64,000 nt of DNA from Favolaschia claudopus. Taxonomy: Eukaryota; Basidiomycota; Agaricomycetes; Agaricales; Mycenaceae. Positions 53,975-64,000 of the stretch are shown piece after piece. Numbering within the stretch: the first letter of the stretch is position 1; every line of letters begins with the position of its first letter. Under the pieces are notes generated by a model. It did not search any database and had not been told where the DNA came from. It saw only the letters and a list, made by a program, of their open reading frames with translations. Where the stretch lies: NCBI GenBank assembly GCA_037176885.1, contig JAWWNJ010000083.1:930001-994000 (forward strand). The letters run 5' to 3'. The translations under genes and the position numbers were made by a program.

Positions 53975-56900
53975 TCAAAGCTCCAACAAATCCACCCACT
54001 GTCTCGGCTGGCTCCAGCCTGGCGGCGAGTTCGAGCTGCCCATCTCTGCCCCCAGTTCTCCTACCGCCGCTGTTTGCGAAGGAACGTCGAACAACGGGAC
54101 GCTCATCCCACCGAAATCGACAAAGGACTCCCAGTGTTCCATCATGCTACTGTAGCCCCGACATTCAGGACGGTTCTGGTCTGCGGTGGTGGGAGCGGAG
54201 AGCGCTGTTTGGAAGTATTCGACTAGGATCGGCGGGATGGGGCCGCTTTGCATGGGCATTGGGTCGTCGTATGCGGTGGGATTGGGGGGTTGGGGGTGGG
54301 GTGATGGTAGAGTGGATAGCCCCGATGCCGTCGTTGAGGAGGGAGAAGAAGCGCTGAGAAGGATCCTCTGCGCCACGATCCGCGTTCGCCCCGCAAACAC
54401 CGCGATCGTCTCGTCCGTCTCTGCGTCTGCGACCTCTGCTTCGTTGAGGGTGTCGGAAGAAGGGAGTTTCGCATACGAAGCCATGGCGCGGGCGCGTAGT
54501 TTGTAGAGGATGATCTTTGGATTGGGGAGATATGCGGATGAGATGATGTGAGATTGATGTGAAGCGGAACGTGCATACCAAGGCGCCTCGCGCACGATAC
54601 GAGACCGCCGCACCGCCTTCGAATAGCTCAACCGCTACGAATAGTTCAAGCAGGGCTTGAGGGCCGTATGCTGCTTTTCCGCATGTAGCGGCTACGGTGC
54701 CGACGACCATCTACATTCATTGACATATACAATCATAAGCATAATCATGAGCTTAGTGTAGAAATCGTACCGCAGCGTTGAACACTACAAACTCCGTTGA
54801 GACGAGTATAGCAACAAAAAGAGCTAACAAAATATTACTCACACGTCCCCCAATTCGGCCACCACCTCGCCCACAGCTCCCCCTGCTCCCGCGCACGAAA
54901 ATGATCGATATTGGCGCGGACGATCTCCGCGGCGTAGCGGTAGGCTGATAAGAACGATGTGGCGTGCGAGGTGTAGTACGGGTCGTCGGGGTTTTCTCGC
55001 ATGGCCAGGACGAAGGCGGGGGTGTGAATGTATACGAGCACTAATTTATGAATATTCAATCTGAAATCGATTGTTTTGAGGGAAAGAAGGGCTGAACTCA
55101 CTCATCATGCATGCTTGTTGGATGGCTGTGCGTTGCATGTATGCGGTGGGTGAATCCGCCGCAGGGAGGGCGGTGATTGTTTGAGCTGGTGTCGGCTGTG
55201 CAGAACAAGACATGAATTTGCGGATCTGATGGTCGAGTTTGACGATTGTGGAGTAGGGAGGTGGGGATGCTGTTAAGTAGGTTTCTAAGATCGGAGCGGC
55301 GACCTGAAAGGAAAGAGATCATGAAAGTTTTGTAAGAAGACATGGCAACGAGCGCTGACCTGTTTGACAAATCGCCATCGGCGCTGATAATCTGTAATTC
55401 AAGTACGCTTTAGAAGAAAGAATCAAGAAGGATATTGAGGAGCCGTACATGGAGAAGAGTCATCCGTATGCTCTCCTTCCTCGGCTGGGAATGGACAGGT
55501 AATGGAGGAGAGATATGTCCCTGGTGGTCGGCCGAGGCAGAGACTTTGTAACGTCTCCATCGTATATATTTCCCAAAACAGAGCCTGGTGAGATGTTGAG
55601 CTGTGGGTAGAAAACAAGGAATATTGAGAACAATTCGCACCCGACGCCCTTGAATTTGGTTCTCGTTCAAATTTGGCGGGACACGGCTTGTATCTGCAAA
55701 AGTTTGAGTACACGAAGCGGGGAGGGAAGGCGTGAGATATACATACGTAGACCAAGCTGTTCGTGCAGCAGATGAACAGATAGGCCAAATAACAACTGAA
55801 TGAAACACACCGTTTTACAGAGGGTCGAAGCGAGAGTGATGACGGACCAAGCACCCTCCATCGAGAACCTGGACCCGCCATGCGAATGATAAATGGATAC
55901 CAAAGCGAGCGCTTGTACCGCGGCTACTGAAGGGCACTCAAATACAGACCCCACGCTCAACGCCGCGCGGCAGAGATCGAAGTAGGCTTCCGATTCGGGG
56001 GAGTAGGGGGGGAGGGCAAGGTCGACCAGAGCTGCGAGCGCGAAGACACCGTAGAGGACTGCGAGGAGGTGCACGTCGCAGGACGGAGGGAATTTGGTGG
56101 TGTCGTAGAAGGTGGAGATGAGAAGGTCGAGCTCGAAGCGGGTGATGGGTGTGCCGCTCCAGCAGCCGTTGGCGAAGTAGAGGGAGATGAGATGGGTGGC
56201 GCGCTGCAGGGGCGGAAGGGAGGCGAGGAGGTGGAGGGCGGCGCGGTCGGGGTCCCAGGATTGTGTTCCGCGGAAGCCGATTGGGAAGGAGTTCGTGAGG
56301 GAGGTGAATGTGGGAGGTGGGGTGGGAGGCTTGATCGGTGGGGATTCGAGCTTGGCGGTAGTCAGGTTAGCGGGAATTCGCGAAATCGATCGGTACGTAC
56401 TGATAACAGTGCCTGCAGAAAAATAAAATGAATACTATCGAAAAAATATAAGAGAAAACGGACGTGCCTCTGTTCCAGCTGATGGGCCATAGTATTGTGT
56501 GTGACCTGAGTCGGTTATGCTGAGTGCGCCGAGAGTGTCTGCGAGCTCGTCGGTCTTGTCATTGCCCTGCGATTTTCCGAGATAAGGGCAGACGTCAAGG
56601 TGATATTTGTTTAATCGGGTGACGGTGGTCTCAAGTTCATTTCTACGAGCTTCCAGTTCTTTCAGAGCCCGCCGTAGACGGGATGCTTCTGTTGGGACTA
56701 CTCTGTGTGCCAGGTTAGCAGCGAAGAACATCGAGTTGAGTGATGAATGAAGGAACCTGTTTCCTCGGCCGGTGGGGAGATAAATTCCTACCTTGAAGTC
56801 AACGACAACGTTGATACAATATGCGCTTGGCTTACCGTTGGGACAGGTATCTCCGCATCCCCGGCGAACTGGACGAAAATAAATTGCACGAAAGATTTTG

Positions 56901-57164
56901 CTCTGGATTGATATTCACCACACGAAGAGCAAGGAATGGTTTTGTCGCATTTCAGTTTCAGCCTCGGAACCTGATAAGTAGAGTTTCTGTTATCCTCAAG
57001 GACGACACTTACCGTTTACATTCGCCGCAAGGAGCCTGAAAGAGTAACGTTTCAAATATTTGAAAATTCGTGGTTGGGCAAAAAACACGGAAGGATACCT
57101 TTCCTGAAGCCCGCTTGATGCTGAGGGCTTCAGATACAGGAATACCGTGACCGCTTTTCAACAT
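53975..57164 (-). CDS. Zn2Cys6 transcription factor with fungal-specific TF domain
   Basis: A nuclear regulator. The first exon (from ATG at 57162-57164) gives MLKSGHGIPVSEALSIKRAS, followed by the zinc cluster joined over two introns: APCGECKRLKLKCDKTIP and CSSCVRRGCGDTCPNG. This is the common Agaricomycete C6 type. A coiled-coil dimerisation segment follows (ASRLRRALKELEARRNELETTVTRL, near 56640). The middle region (55670-56330) matches the fungal transcription factor domain: MHLLAVLYGVFALAALVDL, YFDLCRAALSVGSVFECPSVAAVQALALVSIYHSHGGSRFSMEGAWSVI. The C-terminal exon ends in PPGWSQPRQWVDLLEL. Many short introns make some exon limits uncertain. The convergent neighbour is an oxygenase, but target genes cannot be inferred from position alone. 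Confidence 0.85.
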
Positions 57165-57419
57165 GTTTTTGGCTGACTCAGGGCCAGGTCATGGAAGTCG
57201 GAAGCAAGATTGGTCAACATCTGTTGGAAACATGAGGATTGCATCACGGCGATCAACGGCGATCACAACCTAGCACGTGCTAGCACATGGGATCAAGATG
57301 GGATTGTCTTTTCTCGCCAACACACTCCCACCACGATATCGGATTAGCGCAACTCATCTCTTGACCAAATTTTGTTTTCTGAGTTTGGATACCTGCCAAA
57401 ACTGCGCCTGATACTTTTC

Positions 57420-57740
57420 ATGGAATGCTCAGGGTCTCCGTTTACCCGTTATTTCCTCAGCAACTACGCTCCAAACGACCAAGAAATTGCCGCCATACGC
57501 GCCTTTGTTGCTCCCTATTCAGAGGAGCTGTCGCGGTTTCAGGCTCTCATCGACAAGCTCTCGATTGAGCGCGATCAGCTGAAGGACTATGTGAATCCTC
57601 ACAAAGCTCTGATCTCGCCCATGAGGCAAGTCCCAGAAGACATCCTCCGGGACATATCCTTTCGACATGTCGGAATGCGAGCGTGCAGGAGCCGTTCACG
57701 TCCTCGCGTTCAATTGTTCGGGATTAGCGGGCGGAACTGA
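57420..57740 (+). pseudogene. Truncated F-box-like protein (N-terminal stub)
   Basis: The first 75 residues carry the standard start of a mushroom F-box-like protein: a short leader (SNYAPNDQEIAAIRAFV), a coiled coil (EELSRFQALIDKLSIERDQLKDYV) and ALISPMRQVPEDILRDI, the beginning of the F-box. The family then continues with a CLP-type segment and several hundred residues. Here the frame turns into unrelated basic sequence and stops at 57740. No continuation is visible before the next gene at 58174. It is most likely a deleted gene copy; a short translated product is possible. Confidence 0.65.
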
Positions 57741-58173
57741 TTACTTATGACGGGTTCGTGACAAGATATGTCGATAAATCGCTTATGTTGAATTCGACAG
57801 TCGGTACATATATGTCAGGTTGTCAGGATATTCATGTACGATCCATTTATTCTAACCTACGACCAGTCCGGATTATGGAACGCCTTTTCTCTTGACACCT
57901 TCCGATCAATCTCCGAACCCGAATACTCCGAGCCATGGCTCATTGTCCACTTCGCTTTGACCTCAATATGCATGTCTCCTTTTGGCAACAAAGTGGCTTC
58001 ATGCCACCAGCTTTCCCGCGCGCTTTGTGCTTGAAATCCCTATAAATTGGATCGTTGTTCGACGAGTGGCGTCTCTTCAATAACCCCCATCCTCCCCACT
58101 GATTCTCGATTCATTGACTCTCTCGATCACTCCTCGAACTCAAACTATCACTCAACTTCACACTCGAATCATC

Positions 58174-59855
58174 ATGCAATTATTACCCCCTTCGATTTAC
58201 TCACCAGGCGCCTCAATCTACATTCACGGCTCCCTCGGACCCCTCGACCGCGGCGCATACAGCGACGGCAAGATTTACAAAGGTCAAGACGGGTTGACGG
58301 GGAAGGTCGTCGCTGTGCGGGTGATAAAAGCTGTCAGTGGCAAGATTCTCCTCGTGTCTTGCGCGCATCTTTCTAAATGGTGTCGTTTCCCCTGAACAGG
58401 AGGAATCTCACGGCTTTTACCCACATCAGGCGGAGGAGGTGGATGAGGGGTTTGCTGAGCGGGTGAGTTTTGTTTATCAGGTTGACCTTGGACGATGAGA
58501 GATTGACTCAAGGATACGTGCACAGATGGAACAGGTGGCCCACCTTCGGCATCCGCATATCATCGAAATATTCGCCGTTCAATACCACGATGCTGTGAAC
58601 GCGGAAAATCGTCAGTTTTATGCGCTTATCCCCTTGCCACCGTGACTTAGCTACTCCTTCGCCGCCTCTAGTCATCGGACGAGAGCTCATGAAGGGCGGC
58701 ACCCTCGCTAACTACATCCAACGCCTTCGGGATTCGCAGTGGAATAAACGGATGTTTCCTATGAGCATGCGTAAGTGATTGTTTTCTGGTGTTCCGCCTC
58801 TCGATCCCTTCAGCTGACGACGAATTGTTATTCCTAGCTCACGACACTTGCCGAGACATCGTTCACCAGATATGCGGGGCCGTCAACTTCCTCCATGAGC
58901 GTGGTATTTGCCATCGGAACTTGAACCCCGAGGTGCGTTGTTCTTTCTTTCTTCATGGATATCTTTCGAATTAGCTCTGACCCGGACATAAATCCAGACT
59001 GTTCTTCTCACCAAACACGATCCCCCATTCATCAAAATCAGCAGTCTCGGTTGGATTGAGCGATCTGAGCCTGCCAACATGGTCGTGCGTTATTCCCCAC
59101 TTTGCCTCTGTCTGGAGAATCTTAAGGTGAGGCGTCGTCGCCACAGGAATCTCCCATCACTCGTTCGGTTGCCTGGTACGAGTACCTCGCCCCAGAGACG
59201 CACGATCCTGCGCACAACTCCAACGTCCGCACCGATAGCTGGGGTGTTGGGATGATGGCTTTTAGGATGTAAGCTTCATTTACTTCATTTCCACAAATTT
59301 CTCACCGACGGATGCACTTCGCAGGCTCCTCCTCCACACGGCCTGGAAAGCATTCAGCCAGGGCCAGCCGAACCGGGCCACCGGTCTTCGATGGGACGAA
59401 CTCGAGCTACGCCTACATCCCGCACCCCCGCCTTCCGAGCTGTGCATACCCGAGACGATTCCGTACGAGGCGATGACCTATGAGAATGGGGTGCGGAAGG
59501 TGTACGGGTTGTCGCGTGAGGAATACGATCAATTGGTCCGTGAAGCTCGACGGGACGAGGCATCTTCGAATGGTCTTTCCCTCGATCCGTATGGAGAGCC
59601 GATTCCTCAGCGTCGGTTGGTGGGTCCGGATCGGTCGGTGGAGTTCGAAGCTTGTACGTTGTTTTATGATTCCTTCGATTTTGTGGTCGATGGCGTACTG
59701 ACTGAGCGTTGTTCACAGGTTGGGATTTGCTTCAGAAGCTGCTCCGAAAGGATTACTCCAGGCGGCTTTCGATTCAGGGAGCGTTGGAGCATTCCTGGTT
59801 AGCGAACCACACACCCAATTATTCGGTCAAACCGGAAATGAAGGCTCTTCTTTAA
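58174..59855 (+). CDS. Protein kinase-like protein, probable pseudokinase
   Basis: A kinase fold with the catalytic residues replaced. The beta-3 lysine region reads VVAVRVIKA (VAVK expected, Arg in place of Lys). A hinge-like ELMKGGTLANYIQRL and HQICGAVNFLHERGI follow. The catalytic loop is CHRNLNPE instead of HRDLKPEN, so the catalytic Asp is Asn. The DFG position reads SLG (KISSLGW). Structural motifs are kept: YLAPE (APE), DSWGVGMMAF and the late Arg in DYSRRLSIQGALEHSWL, which resembles CAMK/Rad53-type kinases. Seven or more short introns separate the exons. The start gives a short N-terminal segment MQLLPPSIYSPGASIYIHG with no FHA domain. It probably acts as a scaffold or decoy and not as an enzyme. 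Confidence 0.83.
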
Positions 59856-60546
59856 GTAAGCCTGTGAAGTCGGTGAAAATTTAGTTGTGTATCAGTGTAT
59901 AGATATAAGCCCATGTAAAAGATATGTACCTTGTTCGTGTCGAATCTCTACGAAATCCAAATCCACAAAATCAATAGGATTCTTAACATAATTCCCAACG
60001 GATGCTTTAATTTTTTAAATGCACGCGGTTCCGCCGTTACCCAATGTCAACATCTGTGAGAGGTGAATTGCATCAGAAGGAAAATGGTAGCCCGTACCTG
60101 GAGCCCTCTCAAGGTCGGTGCATCCGGTACTTATCAACGCGGTCATGCGCGCCCTACGGTAAATCGCATAACCGAAATGTCCCGGTGGGAGATAAACTGA
60201 TCCTGGGATTCAGTCTTGCAGAGACCCCCGGCGACTATGAAATATCACGAAAACCGGTGAGTAGGGAAAGGTAAGCGAGATATCGAATCGAAGAGACGCA
60301 CGGGAAAGCTCAGCTCCTGCCGACCACTCTACAGGTAAAGGGAAAGAATGAACTGTCTGACAAAGTCAAGACCTTTAAAAAAAGTCCTAAGTCAGATAAG
60401 GATCCGGCAACCCACCCACGTTCTGGCGTCGTTGAGATTCTCATGAGCCGTGGTAATGGATCAGCCTCCGGTCAGGGATATAATAACAATGAACTAGACA
60501 AACTCGCCCACCGACCTGTGCCACACGAGTCATCCTTTGCCCCACC
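59856..60546. other. Intergenic stretch
   Basis: About 690 bp without a supported gene. A 76-codon frame at 60044-60274 has no recognisable features. The promoter of the DUF6593 gene should lie in the last few hundred bases. Confidence 0.35.
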
Positions 60547-61381
60547 ATGGACGACAAACCAGGCGAGACGATGATAATGGAGCTCGCAACCAACAGCGTG
60601 CGCAATACCACTTTCGCTACCGCCGACGACGACCCGTACTACGAAGTCGTGACAAGATTTTGGCATCCGAATATCACTAAGATTAATAGTAAGTTTTTCG
60701 AGCTCGCGTAAGGGATTCGCGTTGAAGATAGTCACAATGATGCAGAGCTCGATCCAAGCACGCGAATTATGAGTACCGTCTGCGAGATCGACAACAGCCT
60801 CGGAAAACAAGCCAAGATTCGCTTTACGAGGGTAGGAGGGAAGGCAGTGGAGAAATCTACCAATGCGGAGGATGTGAAGACCACACACGACAAAGCTGAC
60901 CAAAAGTTGTCCAACGCCAATCTGGGCGACTGGATGTCGACCGAGGAGATCCTGAAAGTATTGCCTAAGAAGAAGTGCGTATCAGTCGTTAAATTTGAGG
61001 TTTCATGGCTCACGATAATCAGAGGTGGGATCTTCATCGACTCGGAGGGCACAGAGTATCGGTGGAAGACACACAATCTGAATTTTCTGGTATGAGAAGT
61101 CAAGTCCGTTGTCAATTATCGAGCTTACTGCACCTTATGAAACAGTTGATTCGCTGCGACGACGTCGGCAGGCTTCCTATGGTGGTTTACCACCCGTACA
61201 AGCGGCATTTCGGATTCTGGCGGATGCGCAAGCACGCCAAACTGGAAATTAGGCCTCAGCTGTTTAATGAGTTGGAGAGACTTATCGGTAAGGGGTAACC
61301 ATCCGGCAGAAGTGATCTCACAATTTCTCTGCAGCGAGCTACCTCTTGGTCGAGCGCCAACGACGTCACCACGTCTTCTAG
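60547..61381 (+). CDS. DUF6593 family protein
   Basis: A small protein of a family found mainly in Agaricomycetes, of unknown function. It reads MELATNSVRNTTFATADDDP, YYEVVTRFWHPNITKIN, then MSTVCEIDNSLGKQAKIRF, WMSTEEILKVLPKK (the region expected before the core) and FIDSEGTEYRWKTHNLNFL, the conserved DG-x-Y-x-W-type block. Then come LIRCDDVGRLPMVVYHPYKR and a final exon ASYLLVERQRRHHVF with TAG at 61379-61381. Four exons with good GT-AG borders. No signal peptide or membrane segment is seen. Confidence 0.8.
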
Positions 61382-61780
61382 TCACTGGGAGGGGTCAAAA
61401 CAAAAGCGGTGGAAACGTGAAATTCCTTGTCGATATTGTTGTATTTTTGTTGCCGAAACCATAGATGATACAGGCCCGCTATACGACCTGAGATTGACGG
61501 TTGACCTTGGGTGGACCAGAGATCCCAAAGAGTCTAAGGATCCAGTGAATTCTTCACTGCAGTGAGAATCAGACTGCACTCACTCCCCTTCATCCCTACA
61601 TAGCTCCACCTTGAAAGTGCCCCAACTCTTTAATGAGGAGAGAACTTCGAATGGAAGGATTCATCCCCAACTCCCCAAGTGCAGCTGCAACATGGAGGCT
61701 GAGGAGAAAAAGGCGTATTTACTTCAGTTTGGTTCAGGGGTGACCGGTCCGTCGGCTAAAAGTTAACCGAGAGCCGAGTC

Positions 61781-64000
61781 ATGGCTTCCCTGCTACGTCC
61801 ACTGCTACGGCGAGCGACAAAATCACCAGGGCAGTCTTGGACCCGGAGGTATAGCTCACAGGCTCCCCGTACGCTGAAGATATCTCCCGTGGTGACAGGA
61901 TTGTCCGGACTCGCGGTTGGTCTCGTCGCTGCACGACTTTTGTGGAAGCGGGACCGTGATGATTCGACGCCGAAATCTTCAAAATTTCGGGATACCCTGG
62001 TCTATGGATCTGCGGAAGAATTTAACAACGCTATAGATGACATGCGGAAACTATTTTCTGGTCGGCTACATGTGGTTTCGACAGATTCGGATGATTTGAA
62101 ACTCCACGGGATGTCGACGAATACCTATCATACCGGTGAGCGAGGTTGCTCATTCTTCGGTCCGGCACTAATTGGAAGATTTGCGTCAGGTGTGGACCAT
62201 AGCGTGGTCGTGTACCCTGAATCCACAGAAGATGTAGTCAAAATTGTCAAGATTGCAAACCAATACAAGATGCCCATAACAGTTTGCTCTTTCTCTGGTC
62301 GTTGAAGCTGACCTCCATGTGGTGTTTCAGCCATATTCCGGTGCAACGAGTCTCGAAGGGCAATTCATTGGTGTGAGCAAACATTTTTTGCAGCATGAAT
62401 ATCGGGTGACTTTTGAATAGCATCCTGGTGGCGGCATCTGCATGGACATGACGTCGATGAACAAGATTATAGAAATTCATGGTACTTTTCCTTTAATCTT
62501 TTGACTTGAGAAGTGTATTTCAAATCAAAATGCATCCAGAGGCCGATGCAGACGTCGTCTGTCAGCCTGGCTTGGGATGGATGGAACTAAACGAGACTCT
62601 GCAAAGCAAAGGTATGATGTTTCCCAAATAAAATCACAGCTTCTGACCCGTTTCAGGAATCCCTCTATTCTTCCCGGTACGCCACGCTTGTCCGAAGAAA
62701 TCAATTTCACCTTTAGGTTCTGAAATTCTGCCTTGAATGTCAGATTGACCCCGCCCCCGATGCCACAATCGGTGGCATGGCGAGTACTGGATGTTCCGGA
62801 AGTCAGTATGCTCTCCCCCACACGAATATCACTTCCTGAATGCTTGTTGACCAACTCACTTCCTCTAGCCAACGCCGTCCGCTACGGCACCGCCAAAGGC
62901 GAATGGTTCCTCAACTTAACCGTCGTCCTCCCCAGCGGAGAAGTTATCAAAACGCGCCGCCGGTCGAGGAAGTCGAGCGCGGGGTTTGATACGACAAAGC
63001 TGTTTATCGGGGCGGTGCGCTTTCCCACCAGGATTGTTTCAAAAATTAGATATTGATTGTTGATGGCGTGAGTAGGAGGGCACCTTGGGGATTATTACCG
63101 AGGGTGAGTGCGGCCTTGTTCCCTGCTTCATTCCTTCTGAAACGAGACTGTCGAATCGTGGCAGTTACCCTTCGATTAGCCCCCGTCATCCCGACCACGG
63201 TCGCGAGCGTTCAATTTCCTGATGTCAAAGCGGCGGTGGATGCTTCGATACAGATCATGCGGTCCGGTGTTGCCTCGAGTATTCGTGAGTTGTTGTCCTC
63301 GTCATCAGCGCTACTAGGCTAACGAATGAGATCCGACGTTACAGAGTGCGTGGAACTGGTCGACGACGCATTTATGGCTGCCACGAACAAATACGGTGGG
63401 TTTATTCCCCATCCTTCCTTCCTTCATCTCCCTGCCTCCGAAGTTTATAATCTTAACCCTTGATCCTGTGCGCAGGCGTCTCGCAGCACAAATACATCAT
63501 CTCCGACGGCCTCTTCTTCAAATTCCAGGGCCACTCCCAGCAATCCTTGACCGAAACCGCGCGCATCGTGCAGGAGATCTGCGCTACATACGGCGGGACG
63601 GGGTTCCGCCTCGCGAAAGATGCCGAAGAGGCGCATGATATATGGCAGGATCGAAAGAACGCGCATCATTCTGGGATGGCGTTGTTGCCTGGAGGTAAGG
63701 GGTGGGCGACGGATGTCTGGTGAGTGCGATGTCGAATTCTCGACTTTTTATTCATGGGAAACGAGTTGATTGCGCCGAATAGTGTTCCCGTATCTAACCT
63801 TCCTGCACTCGTCCTCTCCACCAAGAAGGATCTCGAACGCATCGGGCTGCCGTATACTATCGTCGGGCATGTGGGAGACGGGAACTTCCATGCTCTCTTG
63901 CTGTTCAAGAACGATGAGGAGCTGGAGCTTGTCAAGGATGCGGTGCATCGAATGGTTGAGAGGGCGATTGAGTTGGATGGGACTTGTGAGTGGTCGTTCT
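61781..64000 (+). CDS. D-lactate dehydrogenase (cytochrome), mitochondrial, partial
   Basis: A flavoprotein that oxidises D-lactate and passes electrons to cytochrome c in mitochondria. The N terminus has a mitochondrial presequence (MASLLRPLLRRATKSPGQSW, Arg-rich) and a hydrophobic segment VVTGLSGLAVGLVAARLLW. The FAD-binding domain follows: HSVVVYPESTEDVVKIVKIA, TPYSGATSLEGQFIG (split by an intron with donor GTTTGC), HPGGGICMDM, VVCQPGLGWMELNE, ATIGGMASTGCSG, and FIGAEGTLGIITE. The FAD-oxidase C-terminal domain shows VELVDDAFMAATNKYG, LFFKFQGHS, and the metal/substrate motif HVGDGNFHALL near 63870. The window ends inside the gene, just before the expected GEHGVG motif. At least nine short introns; one, near 63018-63078, uses a slightly weak donor. 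Confidence 0.93.

Noticed and set aside
52321..57164. Oxygenase plus Zn2Cys6 regulator as a biosynthetic gene cluster
   Set aside because: No synthase, synthetase, P450 or transporter lies nearby; convergent order alone is not evidence.

Overview
This is eukaryotic, fungal DNA, almost certainly from a mushroom-forming basidiomycete (Agaricomycetes). Genes are cut by many short GT-AG introns (about 45-70 bp). The gene families are typical of that class: F-box-like/LRR proteins, MYND fingers, a BCS1-like AAA ATPase, a DUF6593 protein and a Zn2Cys6 regulator of the RLKLKC type. Mobile DNA makes up a large share of the middle of the window.

Layout. 0.9-3.5 kb: asparagine synthase-like gene (-). 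5.5-7.0 kb: secreted aspartic protease (-) with a frameshift near its end. 8.2-14.1 kb: large BCS1-like AAA ATPase (-) with three unusually long, low-complexity introns. 16.7-18.3 kb: MYND-finger gene (-). 18.5-23.4 kb: complete Ty1/copia retrotransposon with identical LTRs. 24.0-26.2 kb: membrane-anchored aspartic-protease-like gene (+) with altered active-site motifs. 26.9-30.4 kb: decayed, internally repeated relative of the BCS1-like gene. 30.5-33.8 kb: tRNA-like elements and nested MITEs around a small coiled-coil gene. 33.9-37.25 kb: retrotransposon coding only Gag, with identical LTRs. 39.3-40.6 kb: short-chain dehydrogenase (-). 41.0-47.5 kb: CACTA-like DNA transposon with a Tnp2-type transposase and a second gene. 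47.9-64.0 kb is gene-dense: F-box-like (-), MYND (+), 2OG-Fe(II) oxygenase (+), Zn2Cys6 regulator (-), F-box stub (+), pseudokinase (+), DUF6593 (+) and a D-lactate dehydrogenase (+) that runs off the end.

The most unusual signal is a dispersed family of about nine tRNA-like elements, all on the + strand as far as I could see. Each has a perfect or near-perfect T-arm (5-bp stem, TTCGA-type 7-nt loop, i.e. a Pol III B box) followed by the acceptor strand CGTTGCT or a variant. Seven also have a run of five to nine T at 26-33 nt downstream. The best copies fold as a whole tRNA with a 26-32 nt anticodon-loop insertion, and stem changes compensate. This looks like a tRNA-derived SINE or a Pol III small-RNA family. 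The genes do not form one obvious pathway. The oxygenase and Zn2Cys6 regulator are convergent neighbours, but no biosynthetic cluster is evident. All gene calls rest on reading translations and splice signals by eye; no database search was possible.
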